Part shown: piece by piece, positions 52,211-61,040 of the stretch
Layout: each line of letters starts with the position of its first letter
Numbering within the stretch: the first letter of the stretch is position 1
Assembly: GCA_017794925.1 (NCBI GenBank)
Contig: CP051238.1
Location: 4,327,021 to 4,391,020, forward strand
Origin: Aestuariibacter sp.
Lineage (GTDB): Bacteria > Pseudomonadota > Gammaproteobacteria > Enterobacterales > Alteromonadaceae
DNA: 64,000 bases
Reading direction: 5' to 3'
Position numbers and translations under genes: made by a program
Notes under the pieces: model-generated
What the model was told of the DNA's origin: nothing
The model's database searches: none
The model's input: only the letters and a program-made list of their open reading frames with translations

Positions 52211-53395
52211 TCAGAACAATTCAACATCACCAGCATCCATTGATGATGCTGATACCGGGTTGTGATCAAGCTGGCCTTTTGCTACCAACTGACTTTGGTA
52301 ATCTTCCATCTGCGCTTCCAGATGGCTAATATTGTGCGTATCAAGCTGGTCACTGATCATGCTGATAATGCCGGCGGTGTAAGACAGATTCTGACCATTG
52401 ATATCGCCAAATTGCATAGCCCGGGTAGCGTCACCGAGTGTGTCTGCAAAGCTTGTATTCATTGATGTTAATTGCTCGGTCACCGTCATGTCCTGTGTCG
52501 CTTTTTGTGCGATGAAAGCAAGCTGACTTTTTATGTGGTCTTTCTTGCTGGTGATATGAGAGAGATCGATGGAAGCAACGTAACGAACTTCACTATCGAG
52601 GCGGCTAATCATCTCGCTGATCATACGCATTTGTTGATTAATCACGCCGCTGAATTCGGTAGAGCGGGTAGACAATTTACGGACTTCATCAGCCACGACA
52701 GCAAAGCCCCTGCCTGCTTCACCTGCTCGTGCGGCCTCAATGGCCGCATTGAGTGCCAGTAAATTGGTTTGAGATGATATCGCGTCAATATCACTAAGCG
52801 CCTTCTCCACGGTCGGCATTGCCTGGGAAATTTGTTCTACCTTGCCCACCAGCGACAGCGTTGACTGGCTAACGTGCTCTGTTGTATCTATGAACGAGGA
52901 AAGCGTGGTATCTGTTTCAGCAGCAAATGCTTTTAAATGGGCGGCATATGACTGTTCATCGCCTTCAAATGAAAGTAACGACGTGGCAAGCTGCTGTTGC
53001 TGCGCAACCAAATCCCGAAGCGAGGCAAAGGACACTAACAATGTTTCCACGGCATCGTCCTGAGTAGATTTAACAGCCAGTACGTTTTGTTCGCACTCGT
53101 CGAGCAGACCTTGCAATGCACTGTTTATTTGACGAAGCCTGGGTGGAATCTCATCCGGTGGGGGACGTTGCCCGAGCGTATCATCACTTTCCGTGTTTTT
53201 TGCTTTATGACGTTGCGACTGCTTGGCACTGTGTAGCACTGCGCCGCCCACGACCAGCGACGCAGCCATCATGCCGACAAACGGATATTGGGTATGCAGT
53301 GCAACCAAAGAAACAAACAGTATAGATAAAAATACCAAACTGAGAAACAAATCAAAAGACTCTGACCGCTTAAGCAACCTAAACACTTCAGCCAT
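52211..53395 (-). CDS. membrane chemoreceptor without a sensor domain
   Basis: 394 residues. Two transmembrane helices (about 15-34 and 39-57) are joined by a loop of only a few residues, so no periplasmic sensor exists. After a short basic stretch comes an MCP-like helical region with the tip SSQTNLLALNAAIEAARAGEAGRG. The protein ends DAGDVELF, which resembles but does not fit the aromatic CheR-docking motif. Start at 53395, six bases after GAGG; the upstream eight codons in frame include that site. It may sense a membrane or intracellular state, or act as an accessory of the array. First gene of the chemosensory operon. Confidence 0.88.
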   Translation of the reverse strand: MAEVFRLLKRSESFDLFLSLVFLSILFVSLVALHTQYPFVGMMAASLVVGGAVLHSAKQSQRHKAKNTESDDTLGQRPPPDEIPPRLRQINSALQGLLDECEQNVLAVKSTQDDAVETLLVSFASLRDLVAQQQQLATSLLSFEGDEQSYAAHLKAFAAETDTTLSSFIDTTEHVSQSTLSLVGKVEQISQAMPTVEKALSDIDAISSQTNLLALNAAIEAARAGEAGRGFAVVADEVRKLSTRSTEFSGVINQQMRMISEMISRLDSEVRYVASIDLSHITSKKDHIKSQLAFIAQKATQDMTVTEQLTSMNTSFADTLGDATRAMQFGDINGQNLSYTAGIISMISDQLDTHNISHLEAQMEDYQSQLVAKGQLDHNPVSASSMDAGDVELF

Positions 53396-53747
53396 TACCA
53401 CCTCTACAACAGCTGTCAATCAAGTCCGTCTGCATTGCGCTATTAAACGTTATTCGACGCTTGGATTATTGTCTATTAATCCACCAATGCACAATTATAC
53501 TTTAGGTTATTTTATTTATTTTGTGTATTTTGCGACATTTGCGACACCCAGTGTAATTGCGGGTAAAGAAATTGCGAGGGGACAACCAGGTTTGCGCTCC
53601 GGTAAGCCTGTAAAACAGTGAGATAAAGGGCTTGACTGTATGAACGGGAAATAACGAATGAGAAAGCGAGAAGAAAAAAACCGGTGTTGTTACGCTGTAA
53701 CAACACCGGCTGTTGACGTTTTTTAACGTTGTATCAGTTAATCATTA
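53396..53747. promoter_or_regulatory. 352-bp gap with putative chemosensory operon promoter
   Basis: On the minus strand a TATAAT (53499-53494) with an A/T-rich upstream stretch but no good -35 lies about 100 bp before the first receptor gene. A GGATTA-N8-TAATCC inverted repeat (53463-53482) sits between it and the start and could be an operator. No sigma28 flagellar promoter pattern was seen. The right part holds the terminator at 53674-53709. Confidence 0.35.
53674..53709 (-). terminator. intrinsic terminator of the choice-of-anchor I lipoprotein gene
   Basis: A perfect 13-bp stem CCGGTGTTGTTAC / GTAACAACACCGG with a 3-nt loop, followed on the minus strand by T7. One of the strongest terminators in the window. 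Confidence 0.95.
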
Positions 53748-55538
53748 TTACAATGTTTTGATGCCATATATTGCAACAGTGCCACTGACTTCATTACCTA
53801 CAATCAACATAGGCTCACCCGTCACACTATCGTCTGCTGAAACGAATAACAGGCTTTCAGGGGCAAGATCGCCAATTGCATCACCCACTGTCAGACCTTC
53901 AGTCACATCGCGATTGTTAATGTAATCAACGAAAAACGCATCGTAGGGATTAGTAATGTCATAGATGAAAATACCGCCCATTCGCTCCAAGCCGACGAAC
54001 GCATAGGACCGGTCACCCACGGTACCAACTGTTAGTGCTTCAGGTTCAGGTCCCTTGTTCTCAGAGCGTGAATCACCTTCATTTTCATCATCGCCGTTAT
54101 TGAACTGCGCGCCGTAAATTGATGCAGTAATGCGTTCAAAATCATCACCAGAATCAAACACTACCAGGCCATTCTGATCCCAGATTGTGAACGAGCGGGC
54201 GCCGTATGAATAAGCGGCTTCGTACTGGCCGTCGCCGTCGGTATCACCCAGGGCATTGGTCACGCGTAAGTCATCAATCTCGCCATTCGTTTGTAATGCT
54301 TCCAGCAATGATCCCGGTGCTGCCGTTAAGTTCTTCGCTTTCACTTCTTCAGTAAACGCCAAACACTCACCGTCGTCAAAGTCTTGCCCACCTGCGGCAG
54401 TACATTCAGCTTCCGTGAAATCGTCCGCAATGAAATATTCGCGAGCATCACCTTCATTGGCAGTTAACAGGAAAGGCGCATCTTTCCAGGTATACATTGC
54501 AATAGTATCCGGCATGTATACACCATAAAGACCGTCGTACTGACCAAAGCTCACTTCGCCGTCTTCCTGAGCGTCAATATTTAAATCAGACCAATCTTTG
54601 AAGCCCAGGCCCACAATGCTGACATCCAGTGTGGTTAAATCGATAACAGCAACACCGTTATTTTCCTGCAACGTTACAAAAGCGGTTTCATCGTTGGTAG
54701 TAATGTATTCAGGTTCAAGGTCCTGCGCAACGCTGGTCGTAATGGTCACACCATTAATTGTGCGTCCTTCCGGATTGGGGAAGTGCATGCCCATTGCCAT
54801 CAACGCCGCCTTTTGGGTATTAAACGCAGTAAAGTCAATCAGCGTCGCTGTGTCTGCTGGTACGCCATCCGCAACAGCAATCACTGCAACTGAACCTTCA
54901 GGGTCAATAGTATAGTCGCCGCTTGGCTCACCTTCGTTCGCTACCAGCACTTTTGTGCCATCCGGTGTAAATGTCACCATATCAGGCAAGTTGCCCACTT
55001 CAACCGCTTTTAAAAAGACCGGTGCTGAGCTCGACACACCTGTGTAAAACAAGATATAACCGTTGTCGCTTTTATCGTCAGCAGGCACAGCAACAGCTAA
55101 TAGATCGCCAGATAGCGCGATACTGGTTAAGCCATCGAGTGCTACTCCCTCTACCTCATTCGCCAGGGTAATACTGGTGCCTGTAGTCATATTGAAGTCA
55201 GTAATGGGATTGCTCATTGCCTCTGCGGTAAGATCCGCAGTACTTACCATTTCAACGGTATTTGTATCGCTGTTAGTCACATAGATAGTGTTTGTACTTA
55301 CGTCATACTGCACAATTTCAGCGGCGCCCTCAGCATTAAGCGTTGCACGTCCAATCACAGACAGTGCAATACCCTTCAGGGCATTTTGGCCATCAGTACC
55401 ATCAACACCTGCTTCACCTTGTGGCCCTTGTGCACCGGTGGCGCCATCCTGTCCGTCATCGCCTTCCAGGCTGCAGCCTCCCAACAAGCTTGCAATAGTG
55501 AGTGCCAACAGGCTCGCTTTACATTTTGACGCTATCAT
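53748..55538 (-). CDS. lipoprotein of the choice-of-anchor I family with a collagen-like linker
   Basis: 596 residues. A signal peptide ends in the lipobox LLGGC (Cys22). About nine Gly-x-y triplets follow (GDDGQDGATGAQGPQGEAG...), a collagen-like spacer. The remainder is a beta-propeller-like domain of the kind found with different cell-surface anchors (hence the family name), with strands such as DMVTFTPDGTKVLVANEGEPS and PEALTVGTVGDRSYAFVGLERMGGIFIYDITNP. Relatives in animals and bacteria are extracellular glycoprotein or phosphatase-linked; the biochemical role is unproven. It is monocistronic, with a 206-bp divergent promoter region shared with the M48 gene. Confidence 0.85.
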   Translation of the reverse strand: MIASKCKASLLALTIASLLGGCSLEGDDGQDGATGAQGPQGEAGVDGTDGQNALKGIALSVIGRATLNAEGAAEIVQYDVSTNTIYVTNSDTNTVEMVSTADLTAEAMSNPITDFNMTTGTSITLANEVEGVALDGLTSIALSGDLLAVAVPADDKSDNGYILFYTGVSSSAPVFLKAVEVGNLPDMVTFTPDGTKVLVANEGEPSGDYTIDPEGSVAVIAVADGVPADTATLIDFTAFNTQKAALMAMGMHFPNPEGRTINGVTITTSVAQDLEPEYITTNDETAFVTLQENNGVAVIDLTTLDVSIVGLGFKDWSDLNIDAQEDGEVSFGQYDGLYGVYMPDTIAMYTWKDAPFLLTANEGDAREYFIADDFTEAECTAAGGQDFDDGECLAFTEEVKAKNLTAAPGSLLEALQTNGEIDDLRVTNALGDTDGDGQYEAAYSYGARSFTIWDQNGLVVFDSGDDFERITASIYGAQFNNGDDENEGDSRSENKGPEPEALTVGTVGDRSYAFVGLERMGGIFIYDITNPYDAFFVDYINNRDVTEGLTVGDAIGDLAPESLLFVSADDSVTGEPMLIVGNEVSGTVAIYGIKTL

Positions 55539-55744
55539 TGTTGTTCCTTTCTAGTAGTCTTTTGAAGTAAGCTAACACCAGCAACGCTGACAATAATTAG
55601 CGTTGTATTATCAAGGTGTTAAACTAGTAACAATAAAAACGTCGAATGACACTTTGATGTCCTCGGGATGACAGATTTATGAATAGCAGATAAAAAATAT
55701 CTGTAGAAACAATGCCGCATATCATGCAATTAAAGGAATACTGA

Positions 55745-56542
55745 ATGAAACCACTCTTCAAAATGACCAGCTGTCTACTTTTGGCATTAGGTTTAACCGC
55801 CTGTGCAACATCGCCAACCGGACGCAATCAATTACTGATTTTTAGCAGTACTCAGCTTGATGAAATGGGTGCCCAAGCCTTTGATGGTATGAAATCGGAA
55901 ACCTCCATTTCTCAAAAAGCCTCGCAAAACAGTTATGTACAGTGTGTTGCAGACACCCTCCTCCCCTTTGTTCCTGCCGGAGTCTATGAAGGCGACTGGG
56001 AAGTCGTTGTCTTCAATGACGATCAGGTCAATGCATTTGCATTACCAGGCGGTAAAATTGGTGTGTATACCGGATTGTTGAACGTCGCCAAGAATCAGCA
56101 TCAATTGGCCGCGGTTATTGGTCACGAAATAGGCCATGTAATTGCTCAACACGGTAACGAGCGGATGTCACAGAGCACCTTAATTGAAATGGGGTCACAG
56201 GCCGTTAATCAAATTCTGGCAGCTAATGAAGTGCCTTATAATCAGGCGATCATGTCTGGTCTTGGACTGGGCTTACAGGTTGGCGTACAACTTCCTTTCA
56301 GCCGGGCTCATGAATCGGAAGCTGATATCATCGGATTGCAATTAATGGCGCTGGCTGGATTTGACCCTCGTCAATCTGTCGAACTTTGGCAAAATATGGA
56401 AGCGGCAGCCGGAGGCGATCGTCCGGCAGAAATACTGTCGACTCACCCTGCACCGCAAACGCGAATTGACAATCTGCAGGCTAATATGGATGCCGCGATG
56501 CGCGACTACTCAGCAACTCAAAAGAAAGCCAGCTGCCAGTAA
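55745..56542 (+). CDS. M48 family metallopeptidase, lipoprotein (LoiP/YcaL-like)
   Basis: 265 residues. Lipobox LTAC gives a lipidated Cys19. The M48 zinc motif HEIGH is in AAVIGHEIGHVIAQHGNE, with the third ligand Glu in SRAHESEADIIG. The protein opens its mature part with TSPTGRNQLLIFSS, typical of periplasmic M48 lipoproteins such as LoiP and YcaL that take part in envelope protein quality control. The target is unknown. Closed by the terminator at 56571-56599. Confidence 0.92.
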   Translation: MKPLFKMTSCLLLALGLTACATSPTGRNQLLIFSSTQLDEMGAQAFDGMKSETSISQKASQNSYVQCVADTLLPFVPAGVYEGDWEVVVFNDDQVNAFALPGGKIGVYTGLLNVAKNQHQLAAVIGHEIGHVIAQHGNERMSQSTLIEMGSQAVNQILAANEVPYNQAIMSGLGLGLQVGVQLPFSRAHESEADIIGLQLMALAGFDPRQSVELWQNMEAAAGGDRPAEILSTHPAPQTRIDNLQANMDAAMRDYSATQKKASCQ

Positions 56543-56570
56543 TCGCTAACATACCTTTTCAACAGATATA

Positions 56571-56599
56571 AAAAATCCCGGCCAAACCGGGATTTTTTT
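56571..56599. terminator. bidirectional terminator between the M48 and MscS genes
   Basis: AAAAATCCCGG / CCGGGATTTTT stem with a short loop, with T runs on both strands. It serves two convergent genes. Confidence 0.92.
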
Positions 56600-56613
56600 A
56601 TTAACAAGCGACT

Positions 56614-57465
56614 TTATTTACTTTCTTCTTCCTCAGTATCTTGTTCTTCACTCTCTTTAAAGAGGTGCACATCCATTTGTGGGAATGGAATAGAAATGCC
56701 TTCTTCGTCAAAGCGCAGTTTGACCTTTTCGTTAAAGGACCATAGTACCGCCAGATAGTCTTCTTTTTTCACCCAGGGACGAATAGTAAAGTTAACACTG
56801 GAGTCACCCAACGAAGACACACCAACAACGGGGGCTGGTTCGTCCAGAATGCGCTCATCCTCTGCAATAAGTTGTTCCAGGACTTTTTTAGCTTTTAACA
56901 AATCATCGCCATAACCAATGCCAAAGACCATGTCGGCGCGACGGGTATCCATTGCTGAATAGTTCACAATGTTGTCGCCGTAAATTTTACCGTTCGGCAC
57001 AATAATTTGCTTATTGTCCGGTGTATTCATTGTGGAGGTAAAAATGCCTATTTTTTTCACAACACCCGATGTACCTGCGGCTTCTACGAAATCACCTGAG
57101 CGAAACGGCTTAAAGACTAACAGCATGACGCCGGCAGCAAAGTTTTTCAGTGAATCCTGTAAAGACAAACCGATGGCTAAACCTGCCGCACCCAAAATGG
57201 CGACTAATGAAGTCGTATCAACGCCCAGCTGGTCTAACGATGCCACGATGACAAACAGCATTAGAATGGCATTCAGGATTGATTTAAGAAAATCAACCAG
57301 CATGGCGTCGTACTTGGATTTCGCCATAATTTTACCAATCATGGAAATCAATACGCCGACGACCAGGCGACCCAGTACAAAAATAACAATGGCCATGGCG
57401 ATGTTGATTCCCCATGGTATCGCATAGGTATTTATGTACATTTCAATATCTTCTTGAGTAAACAT
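56614..57465 (-). CDS. mscS: small-conductance mechanosensitive channel, MscS family
   Basis: 283 residues, close to E. coli MscS (286). Three transmembrane helices; pore helix TM3 has the Gly/Ala pattern AILGAAGLAIGLSLQDSLKNFAAG. The beta domain (FRSGDFVEAAGTSGVVKKIGIFTST) and the alpha/beta C-terminal domain follow. The tail is strongly acidic (Glu/Asp/Ser), longer than usual. The channel opens on membrane tension to release solutes on osmotic downshock. Monocistronic. Confidence 0.93.
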   Translation of the reverse strand: MFTQEDIEMYINTYAIPWGINIAMAIVIFVLGRLVVGVLISMIGKIMAKSKYDAMLVDFLKSILNAILMLFVIVASLDQLGVDTTSLVAILGAAGLAIGLSLQDSLKNFAAGVMLLVFKPFRSGDFVEAAGTSGVVKKIGIFTSTMNTPDNKQIIVPNGKIYGDNIVNYSAMDTRRADMVFGIGYGDDLLKAKKVLEQLIAEDERILDEPAPVVGVSSLGDSSVNFTIRPWVKKEDYLAVLWSFNEKVKLRFDEEGISIPFPQMDVHLFKESEEQDTEEEESK

Positions 57466-57850
57466 TCTTCAATCCGTGTTGCTTTAAGTGCCTTTTAACT
57501 TATCAGTGATCTATCGGGCTCCGCAACTAAATAACGCTGTCAAATTGTCTTCACGATAATGTCACACCCGAAAGGTAGACTCGCGTCTGTAAAAAATTCG
57601 CTGAAAGCCAAGTAGCTGATAGCATAAAGGATTTTTTCAAGCTTTATTTTTTAGACATTTTTAGCTGGAATTTTCACCTGATTCGCTCTATATTTTTGTG
57701 CGCTGCAGTAGTTTGTTTAACCGCTGTCAGGTCCACAAAAGGTATTGTGGGGTATCCAGTAGTATTTGTTGGTATGCTTTTTACACGCATTAACTTCAGT
57801 AGTATGACGTGACTGCCAACAATAAAGGTAGATTTTTTAAGGAATAGAAA
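57466..57850. other. 385-bp intergenic region
   Basis: It holds the promoters of mscS (minus) and of the 50-codon gene (plus). Sequence is AT-rich with no convincing gene, RNA motif or operator. A run TATTTGTTGGTATGCTTTTT near 57762 precedes the small gene by about 80 bp, but no -35/-10 pair was chosen. Confidence 0.4.
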
Positions 57851-58003
57851 ATGTTACTACTAAGCTTATTATTTACAATCGTGTTGATGATTTTTGGTTA
57901 TGCGCTTACCAGCGACAAAGGCAAGCACACTGTTCATGCCCGTCGCACCAAGTCAATGGCTTCCAGCCAGGGGCAGGTAATGAACACATTCGCTTCCAAA
58001 TAA
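57851..58003 (+). CDS. small membrane protein, 50 residues, unknown function
   Basis: An ATG at 57851 preceded by AAGGAA at six bases opens a 50-codon frame. The protein starts MLLLSLLFTIVLMIFGYAL, one transmembrane helix, followed by a basic Lys/Arg/His/Ser stretch and ends TFASK. A hairpin terminator follows 10 bp after the stop. A ribosome site, a protein-like helix and a terminator together make it a likely real gene, though no family is recognised and it is too short for many annotation pipelines. Confidence 0.7.
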   Translation: MLLLSLLFTIVLMIFGYALTSDKGKHTVHARRTKSMASSQGQVMNTFASK

Positions 58004-58012
58004 CATAAATCC

Positions 58013-58047
58013 AGGGCTGCTCCGGCCTCTCCGGAGCCCTTCTTATT
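58013..58047 (+). terminator. terminator of the 50-codon gene
   Basis: AGGGCT / AGCCCT (58013-58018, 58035-58040) plus an inner CCGG / CCGG helix, with a 3-nt bulge, followed by TCTTATT. Confidence 0.7.
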
Positions 58048-58106
58048 GAAACAACCGCATCCTCGCGGGTAAACTACGCCCATTCTTTTTGCAGTCCGAG
58101 TTTGAA

Positions 58107-58835
58107 ATGCGAATTCCTCGTCTTTTTCACCCCGATATTATTAATGTTGATGCAGAATTAATCCTGCATAGCGACGCAACGCATCACGTAGCAAATGTAT
58201 TACGCCTGAAGGCGGGTCATCCGGTTTTGTTATTCAATGGTGACGGGAACGAATATACCGCGACGATTATCGTCGCCGAACGTCGTCAGGTTATTGTTGA
58301 AATCGATGCCAAACTCACGCTTGATCCACAATCCCCACTGCCTATTCATCTGGGTCAAGGTGTTTCAAAAGGGGATCGCATGGACATCGTGCTACAAAAA
58401 GCGACTGAACTTGGGGTTACGCATATCACACCATTGATTACGGAGCGTTGCGCAGTAAAACTGGACGAAAAACGCTGGGAAAAGAAATTACAGCAGTGGC
58501 AGAAAATTATTCAGGGGGCCTGCGAACAGTGCGGTCGTAATACCTTACCGTTGCTTAATCCACCTCGAGCTCTATCCGGGTGGCTGGCCGAATCAACCAC
58601 GCAGACCCGTTTGGTATTATCGCCGGGAAGCCAGCAGAAGTTAACTCAGCTCACTGCCAACAGCCAGGGTTTCAGGCTGCTTATTGGCCCTGAAGGCGGA
58701 CTATCTGAGTCCGAAGTTCATCAGGCAGAAGAGACCGGTTTTACCGGATGCTCATTGGGACCCCGGATATTGCGAACAGAAACCGCCGCATTGACCAGCA
58801 TCTCCGTTTTGCAAGCTACGTTCGGCGATTTATAG
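58107..58835 (+). CDS. rsmE: 16S rRNA (uracil(1498)-N3)-methyltransferase RsmE
   Basis: 242 residues, SPOUT fold with an N-terminal PUA-like domain. It methylates U1498 of 16S rRNA. Seen: MRIPRLF start, HVANVLRLKAGHPVLLFNGDGNEY, GVSKGDRMDIVLQKATELGVTHITPL, the SAM-knot segments LLIGPEGGLSESE and LGPRILRTETAALT. The start is the ATG at 58107; the frame before it opens with TTG and lacks support. First gene of a four-gene block kept in many gammaproteobacteria. Confidence 0.96.
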   Translation: MRIPRLFHPDIINVDAELILHSDATHHVANVLRLKAGHPVLLFNGDGNEYTATIIVAERRQVIVEIDAKLTLDPQSPLPIHLGQGVSKGDRMDIVLQKATELGVTHITPLITERCAVKLDEKRWEKKLQQWQKIIQGACEQCGRNTLPLLNPPRALSGWLAESTTQTRLVLSPGSQQKLTQLTANSQGFRLLIGPEGGLSESEVHQAEETGFTGCSLGPRILRTETAALTSISVLQATFGDL

Positions 58836-58938
58836 CACGCGAGAATAACCTGAACAGTCCGATAATTTCTGGCTGGAACGCTTGATTCCTGTCGAATCAT
58901 CTCCATTATGGATTTATTGACTGTTTCGAGAGCGCACT

Positions 58939-59886
58939 ATGACTTATACCGTTGGCGTGGTAATGGATCCCATTGCCAAAATTAAACCTGAAAAAGACAC
59001 CAGTTTTGCCATGATGCTGGAAGCACAGCGTCGTGGAGCAAAGATTATCTACTTTGAACTCGGTGACTTATATATCGACAACGGAGCGCCCAAAGGAATT
59101 GGCCAAACCGTCACCGTGCGCGATCAGTCAGAGGACTTTTATACGCTGGGCGAAGCGACGACTTATGCACTGGGCGATGTCGATGTATTATTGATGCGCA
59201 AGGACCCGCCCTTCGACAGTGAATTTTTATACGCCACGCACATTTTGTCGCTGGCAGAGCGCGATGGTGCACTCGTTGTCAACCGCCCACAAAGCCTTAG
59301 GGATTTTAACGAAAAGCTCTTTACCGCTTATTTCCCGGAACTCATTCCGGATACGCTGGTTACACGAAATGGCAAACTGGTTCGCGAGTTTCACGCTAAA
59401 CATAAGGATGTGATCTGTAAACCCCTTGATGGTATGGGCGGCGCATCGATATTTCGTGTGAAGGAAGATGGTAACAATCTGGGCGTAATCATTGAAACAC
59501 TGACCGCCAATGGTAAGCGTCAGATGATGGTGCAGAAATACCTGCCGGAAATCAAAGACGGTGATAAACGGGTACTCATTGTGAATGGCGAAGTCATGCC
59601 TTATTGCCTCGCACGTTTACCTTCGGCCGGTGAAACACGCGGCAATCTGGCTGCTGGCGGAACAGGTCGCCCTCAGCCTATCAGCGAGAGTGACAAACGC
59701 CTGGCCGAGACCATTGCACCGGTATTAATTGAAAAAGGCCTGATTTTCGTAGGTTTGGACGTAATTGGCGATCGTATTACCGAAATTAATGTCACCAGTC
59801 CAACCTGTGTGCGGGAAATCGAACGCGCTTACGATATCAATATCATGGCCGCTTTGTTCGATGCCATAGAAGCAAAATTGGTATAA
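58939..59886 (+). CDS. gshB: glutathione synthetase
   Basis: 315 residues, ATP-grasp. It joins gamma-glutamylcysteine and glycine to form glutathione. Seen: the VVMDPIAKIKPEKDTSFAMMLEA start, LMRKDPPFDSEFLYATHIL, KPLDGMGGASIFRV, and LAAGGTGRPQPI and the end FVGLDVIGDRITEINVTSPTC. The product also feeds the peroxiredoxin-glutaredoxin fusion encoded at 36 kb. Confidence 0.97.
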   Translation: MTYTVGVVMDPIAKIKPEKDTSFAMMLEAQRRGAKIIYFELGDLYIDNGAPKGIGQTVTVRDQSEDFYTLGEATTYALGDVDVLLMRKDPPFDSEFLYATHILSLAERDGALVVNRPQSLRDFNEKLFTAYFPELIPDTLVTRNGKLVREFHAKHKDVICKPLDGMGGASIFRVKEDGNNLGVIIETLTANGKRQMMVQKYLPEIKDGDKRVLIVNGEVMPYCLARLPSAGETRGNLAAGGTGRPQPISESDKRLAETIAPVLIEKGLIFVGLDVIGDRITEINVTSPTCVREIERAYDINIMAALFDAIEAKLV

Positions 59887-59926
59887 TGAGCCATACTGAG
59901 TAGACGTGGAACAGCGAGGTAACTAA

Positions 59927-60493
59927 ATGACTGAGTTAAAAAGTCTGGCAAATCACTTTTTAATTGCCATGCCTACCATGGACGACCCGTTCTTTGCCCG
60001 TAGTTTGACGTATATCTGCGAACACAATGCCGACGGCGCCATGGGACTCATTGTGAACCACCCTACCAATATGACACTGCGGGAACTGCTTGAGCAAGCA
60101 GAAAAGGACGCGCAAGTCGATGACGAGAAAGGTCAACAGATCGTCCTTGCCGGTGGCCCGGTCAGTCAGGAGCGAGGGTTTATTTTACACTCGCCTCAGC
60201 CCGGCTGGAGCTCAAGCTTATCACTGACGCCCGAAATCATGGTCACAACGTCTAAGGATATTTTAGGCGCTCTGGGGAATCACAAAGGCCCGGATCAAGC
60301 CATTATCACATTGGGTTACGCAGGTTGGAGCGCAGGGCAGCTTGAGGAAGAAATCCAAAACAATGCATGGCTTACCATCGAAGCCGATCCCGATATTCTG
60401 TTTAATACTCCCATTCACAAACGCTGGGAAGCCGCAATGCAACAGTTAGGTGTCGATGTATGGCAACTGGCTCCTCAGGTCGGTCATGCCTGA
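59927..60493 (+). CDS. yqgE: YqgE/AlgH family protein
   Basis: 188 residues, UPF0301 fold. Seen: NHFLIAMPTMDDPFFARSLTYICEHN and LVLAGGPV-like QQIVLAGGPVSQERGF, GYAGWSAGQLEEEI. The family is named after AlgH, an alginate regulator of Pseudomonas, but its biochemical role is not established. Overlaps ruvX by 8 bp. Confidence 0.95.
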   Translation: MTELKSLANHFLIAMPTMDDPFFARSLTYICEHNADGAMGLIVNHPTNMTLRELLEQAEKDAQVDDEKGQQIVLAGGPVSQERGFILHSPQPGWSSSLSLTPEIMVTTSKDILGALGNHKGPDQAIITLGYAGWSAGQLEEEIQNNAWLTIEADPDILFNTPIHKRWEAAMQQLGVDVWQLAPQVGHA

Positions 60494-60917
60494 GTTAGGT
60501 AAGCGCACCGTACTGGCATTTGATTTCGGCACAACCAGTATAGGTGTAGCTGTTGGTCAGGAAATTACCGGTACCGCATCGCCGTTAGAGGCACTGAAAG
60601 CCCGGGACGGGATTCCGGACTGGAATTTGGTTGGCAAGGTGTTTGAAGAATGGCAACCTCACCTGGTCGTCGTCGGCCTGCCGCTCAATATGGATGGCAC
60701 ATCACAATTAATGACACAACGGGCAGAAAAGTTTGCTAATCGCCTGAACGGCCGGTTCAACAAACCCGTGACTACCTGGGACGAGCGACTGAGTACCGCC
60801 GATGCAAAAGCTGCGCTGTTCGAGTTGGGCGGCTATAAAAAGCTCACTAAGGGGAAAGTAGACAGCGTATCAGCCTGCCTGATTTTCTCCAGCTGGTACG
60901 AAAACCAGTTTGCCTGA
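60486..60917 (+). CDS. ruvX: RuvX/YqgF, pre-16S rRNA 5'-end nuclease
   Basis: 143 residues, RNase H-like fold. Seen: the first acidic motif VLAFDFGTTSIGVAVG, VVVGLPLNMDGTSQ, and TTWDERLSTADA. YqgF trims the 5' end of 16S rRNA in E. coli; resolvase activity was proposed earlier. The ATG at 60486 lies within the end of yqgE. A 12-codon upstream extension in frame is not family-like. Confidence 0.95.
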   Translation: MPELGKRTVLAFDFGTTSIGVAVGQEITGTASPLEALKARDGIPDWNLVGKVFEEWQPHLVVVGLPLNMDGTSQLMTQRAEKFANRLNGRFNKPVTTWDERLSTADAKAALFELGGYKKLTKGKVDSVSACLIFSSWYENQFA

Positions 60918-61040
60918 ACATCCTGCACGATAAAAACTACACATCAAGCAGTAGCAAAATTAGACCTTTGAGTAATAGTCTTCTTCTCCGCCTTTTAGCA
61001 GTATGTACAAAAAAACATCGACTCAAAGCAAGGGGATGCT

